From positions 1 to 64,000 of the forward strand of contig JAFDVJ010000032.1 in the NCBI GenBank assembly GCA_018269075.1: 64,000 bases of DNA. The letters are read 5' to 3'. The position numbers and the translations under genes were made by a program. The stretch comes from Acidobacteriota bacterium (lineage in GTDB: Bacteria; Acidobacteriota; Blastocatellia; Pyrinomonadales; Pyrinomonadaceae). Shown here piece by piece: positions 61,461-64,000 of this stretch; within the stretch, counting starts at the first letter, position 1; every line of letters starts with the position of its first letter. The notes under the pieces are model-generated. The model was not told the DNA's origin. It saw only the letters and a program-made list of their open reading frames with translations, and ran no database searches.

Positions 61461-64000
61461 ATGGGTGACAACGAAAACCTTTCGGAAATCTCGGCGGCCG
61501 ATTACGAAAAAGCCAAAAAACTATTCTCCTCGGCGGTCGAACTGCCGCCGCCCGCGCGGGCGGCGTTTCTCGACGAAAACTGCGCCGACGAACGGATTCG
61601 CCGCGAGGTCGAATCGCTGGTCGCGGCGCACGACGAGGCCGCCAATTTTCTCAACGACGTTTCGGCCGTCGGCGTCGTTCGCGACTCCTACCTCAAAAGC
61701 GGCCGGCTGATCGGCCAAAAAATCGACAAATACCGGATCGAAAAAGAGCTCGGACGCGGCGGGATGGGCGTCGTCTTTCTCGCCGGGCGCGAGGATTTCC
61801 GCCAGCAGGTCGCGCTCAAGATCATCAAGCGCGGGATGGATTCGGACGCGATCCTCGAACGGTTCAATCGCGAGCGCGAGATCCTCGCGACGCTCAATCA
61901 CCCGTACATCGCGCGGCTTCTCGACGGCGGGACGACCGCCGAGGGACTCCCGTTTTTCGTGATGGAATATGTCGACGGGCGGCCGGTCGACGAATACTGC
62001 CGCGCCGGGAATCTGTCGGAGACGGCACGGCTCGAGCTGTTCCGGAAGATCTGCGAGGCGGTCCGGTTCGCGCATCAGAAGCTGATCGTCCATCGCGACC
62101 TCAAGCCCTCGAACATTCTCGTGACCCCGGACGGCACGCCGAAGCTGCTCGATTTCGGGATCGCCAGGCTGCTCGATGCGCCCGACGGCCGCGCGACGCT
62201 GACCGGCCAGCGCGTGCTGACGCCGGCCTACGCGAGCCCCGAGCAGCTTCGCGGCGAGCTCGTCGGGACGCCGAGCGACGTTTACAGTCTCGGATTGATC
62301 CTGCGGGAAATGATCGGGATTTCGGATTTCGGATTTCGGATTTCGGATTCTTCGGAGGCCGGTGACGGAGTGCCGACCGCGCGGCCGCGGACGCGGACGC
62401 GGCGGTCGAACGGGGATCTGCCGAAGATCGTCGCGATGGCGCTGCGCGAGGACGCGGCGCGGCGCTACGGTTCGAGCGAGGCTTTGTCGGAAGACGTCCG
62501 GCGGTATCTCGAGGGCCGGCCGGTCGCGGCGCGGCCGGATTCCGCTTTTTACCGGGCCTCGAAATTCGTCGGGCGCAACCGCGCGGCGGTCGCGGTTTCG
62601 GCGCTGCTCGTCCTGAGCCTGATCGGCGGGCTCGCCGCGACGTTCTGGCAGTGGCGGGTCGCGCGACGCGAGCGGGCGGTCGCCGAGGAACGCCTCGACG
62701 CGCTCCGGAAATCGTCGAGCTCGATGATCAACGAGATCAACGGCGCGCTGATCGATCTGCCGAGCACGCTGCCGGCCCGAAAGCTGCTGCTCGAACGGGC
62801 GATGGAGCAGCTCGACGCGCTCGCCGCCGGCTCCGACGACAACCCGGAGATCGAGACCGCGCTCGGCGACGCCTACCAGAATCTCAATTATCTGCCCGAC
62901 AAAACGCTCGACGAACGCGTCGCGCTGCTCGGCCGCTCGCTCGGCTTCTACGAAAAAGCGGTCGTCGCCGACGCCGGCAATATCAAGGCGCGCAAGGGTT
63001 TGGCGATCGACGACGTTAATCTCGCGGACATCGCGCGCGAGCGCGGCGACCTCGCCGGCGCGGCCGAATACAACCGGCGGGCGGTCGCGCTGCTCGAAGC
63101 CGTGAGCCGCGACGATCCGTCCGGCGTCGAGACGCTGACCGATCTCTGGAACGTTTATTACAACGCCGCGCTGACCTACAATCTGCAGGGCCGGGCCGCC
63201 GATTCGCTCGAAATCTGCCGCCGGATGACGCCGCTCGCCGACCGTCTGCAGACGGAAGCGCCGGTCGATCTGTCGGGCAACGAGGCGCGGCGGCCTTACT
63301 TGAGCCGTGCGCTCGCCGGCGGCGATCTCGCCTATCTCGGCCGATACGACGAGGCGCTGACGGAACTGAATCGGGTGCTCGAAGCCGTCCGCGAACAGCG
63401 CGCGGCCCGTCCGGACAGTCTTTACGCGCGGCTCGACGAGGCGGTTTTCAAACAGCGGCTGGCCGACGTGCTGGAAAAAAACGGCGCGGCCGCCGAGGCG
63501 GTGAAAACGATGCGCGAAGCGCTCGCGCTGACCGATCGGCTGGCGGCCGAAAATTCCAAAGACGATTCGTATCGCGGGACGGCGGCGCGCAGCCGCACGC
63601 TGTTCGCGCGGATGCTCGTCCGCGCCGGCAAATACGGGGAAGCGATCGCCCTCTTCCGGGAATCGATCACAGCGGAAGCGGAGATTTTGAGCCGCGACGC
63701 CGGCCGGAAACAGTCGAAATTCGATCTCGCCGCCGCCCGCGGCGGTCTCGGCCGCGCGCTCGCCGAAACCGGCCGGCTCGACGCGGGCCTCGCCGAAGAG
63801 CGCCGCGCGGTGGAGATTTTCGACCAGCTCGGCGTTCGGGATTCGGGCGATTCCGTGCTCCGCCGCGATTTCGCCGAAACGGCCGTCGAAACGGCGGAAA
63901 ATCTGCGCCGGAAAAACGAGCCGGCGGCGGCCGCAACGCTTTTCCGGCAGGCCTTCGACGTCCTCCGCCCGATGCGCGAACAGGGCACGCTGAGCGCGGC
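61461..64000 (+). CDS. Ser/Thr protein kinase with TPR tail 2 (3' end outside window)
   Basis: At least 846 residues, paralogous to the kinase at 57212. ATG 61461 follows CAGGGAACA. GRGGMG loop (98-103), Lys120, HRDLKPSNILV (about 211), DFGIA, one membrane helix (AVAVSALLVLSLIGGLAATF), then TPR-like units (EYNRRAVALLEAVSRDD, EAIALFRESITAEAEILS) to the window edge. Between the helix after YSLGLILREM and the segment DLPKIVAMAL there is an insert (ISDFGFRISDSSE, about residues 287-300) encoded by ATTTCGG repeats. It falls in a loop of the C-lobe and keeps the frame, so the kinase may stay active. Confidence 0.95.
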   Translation, partial: MGDNENLSEISAADYEKAKKLFSSAVELPPPARAAFLDENCADERIRREVESLVAAHDEAANFLNDVSAVGVVRDSYLKSGRLIGQKIDKYRIEKELGRGGMGVVFLAGREDFRQQVALKIIKRGMDSDAILERFNREREILATLNHPYIARLLDGGTTAEGLPFFVMEYVDGRPVDEYCRAGNLSETARLELFRKICEAVRFAHQKLIVHRDLKPSNILVTPDGTPKLLDFGIARLLDAPDGRATLTGQRVLTPAYASPEQLRGELVGTPSDVYSLGLILREMIGISDFGFRISDSSEAGDGVPTARPRTRTRRSNGDLPKIVAMALREDAARRYGSSEALSEDVRRYLEGRPVAARPDSAFYRASKFVGRNRAAVAVSALLVLSLIGGLAATFWQWRVARRERAVAEERLDALRKSSSSMINEINGALIDLPSTLPARKLLLERAMEQLDALAAGSDDNPEIETALGDAYQNLNYLPDKTLDERVALLGRSLGFYEKAVVADAGNIKARKGLAIDDVNLADIARERGDLAGAAEYNRRAVALLEAVSRDDPSGVETLTDLWNVYYNAALTYNLQGRAADSLEICRRMTPLADRLQTEAPVDLSGNEARRPYLSRALAGGDLAYLGRYDEALTELNRVLEAVREQRAARPDSLYARLDEAVFKQRLADVLEKNGAAAEAVKTMREALALTDRLAAENSKDDSYRGTAARSRTLFARMLVRAGKYGEAIALFRESITAEAEILSRDAGRKQSKFDLAAARGGLGRALAETGRLDAGLAEERRAVEIFDQLGVRDSGDSVLRRDFAETAVETAENLRRKNEPAAAATLFRQAFDVLRPMREQGTLSA
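62319..62346. repeat. Heptamer array (ATTTCGG)4 inside kinase gene 2
   Basis: Four exact tandem ATTTCGG units (28 bp) followed by ATTCTTCGG, in frame within the kinase domain. The paralogous kinase at 57212 lacks it, showing insertion after duplication or loss in the other copy. Confidence 0.95.

Overview
The window looks like chromosomal DNA of an Acidobacteriota member, most likely class Blastocatellia (Pyrinomonadaceae-like). This is inferred from GC-rich genes, abundant Ser/Thr kinases with TPR tails paired with ECF-type sigma factors, CSLREA, delta-60, FG-GAP and SdrD-B exported proteins, and many short-period intergenic repeats. No rRNA, tRNA, CRISPR array, prophage or transposase gene was seen.

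Layout. 1-5.3 kb: TPR protein (cut by the window edge), membrane Ser/Thr kinase, and a SMI1/KNR4-like gene translationally coupled to a secreted protein. 5.3-16.6 kb: two CSLREA beta-helix exported proteins flank a helical secreted protein, the msrP-msrQ methionine sulfoxide repair pair, a small membrane protein and a DUF4920-like protein. 16.7-28 kb: two tandem YtcJ-like amidohydrolases, a TonB-C-like protein, a lipoprotein with a possible caspase-like His/Cys pair, two small membrane genes, a PlsC-type acyltransferase and a kinase/coiled-coil/TPR/membrane protein. 28-36 kb: mfd, a MaoC hydratase, lysS and an RraB-like gene. 36-47 kb: a delta-60/FG-GAP exported protein, AraC regulator, zinc-ribbon/HExxH membrane protein, SurA-like PPIase, S4 protein, then a nitric-oxide module (Crp/Fnr regulator, group III truncated hemoglobin, quinol-type NO reductase). 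47-55 kb: SdrD-type exported protein, methyltransferase, and a kup-type K+ transporter lying between a broken and an intact copy of the start of an SDR gene. 55-64 kb: two lipoproteins and two paralogous ECF sigma factor + Ser/Thr kinase-TPR modules separated by a zinc-ribbon gene whose upstream frame carries a truncated secreted-protein start; the second kinase runs off the window.

The most unusual content is between and inside the genes: (i) three arrays of exactly 21-bp tandem repeats sharing a CGACTT core; (ii) a roughly 140-bp foldback family (four copies, 21-29 bp arms) and other foldbacks whose arms are 7-, 8- or 9-bp tandem repeats, several abutting start codons (msrQ, lysS, S4 gene, crp); (iii) the same short repeats in frame inside mfd, a kinase, an acyltransferase and a membrane protein; (iv) a 560-bp nested palindromic block beside the kup insertion. 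In addition, three otherwise unrelated exported proteins end in the same short beta-rich C-terminal module.
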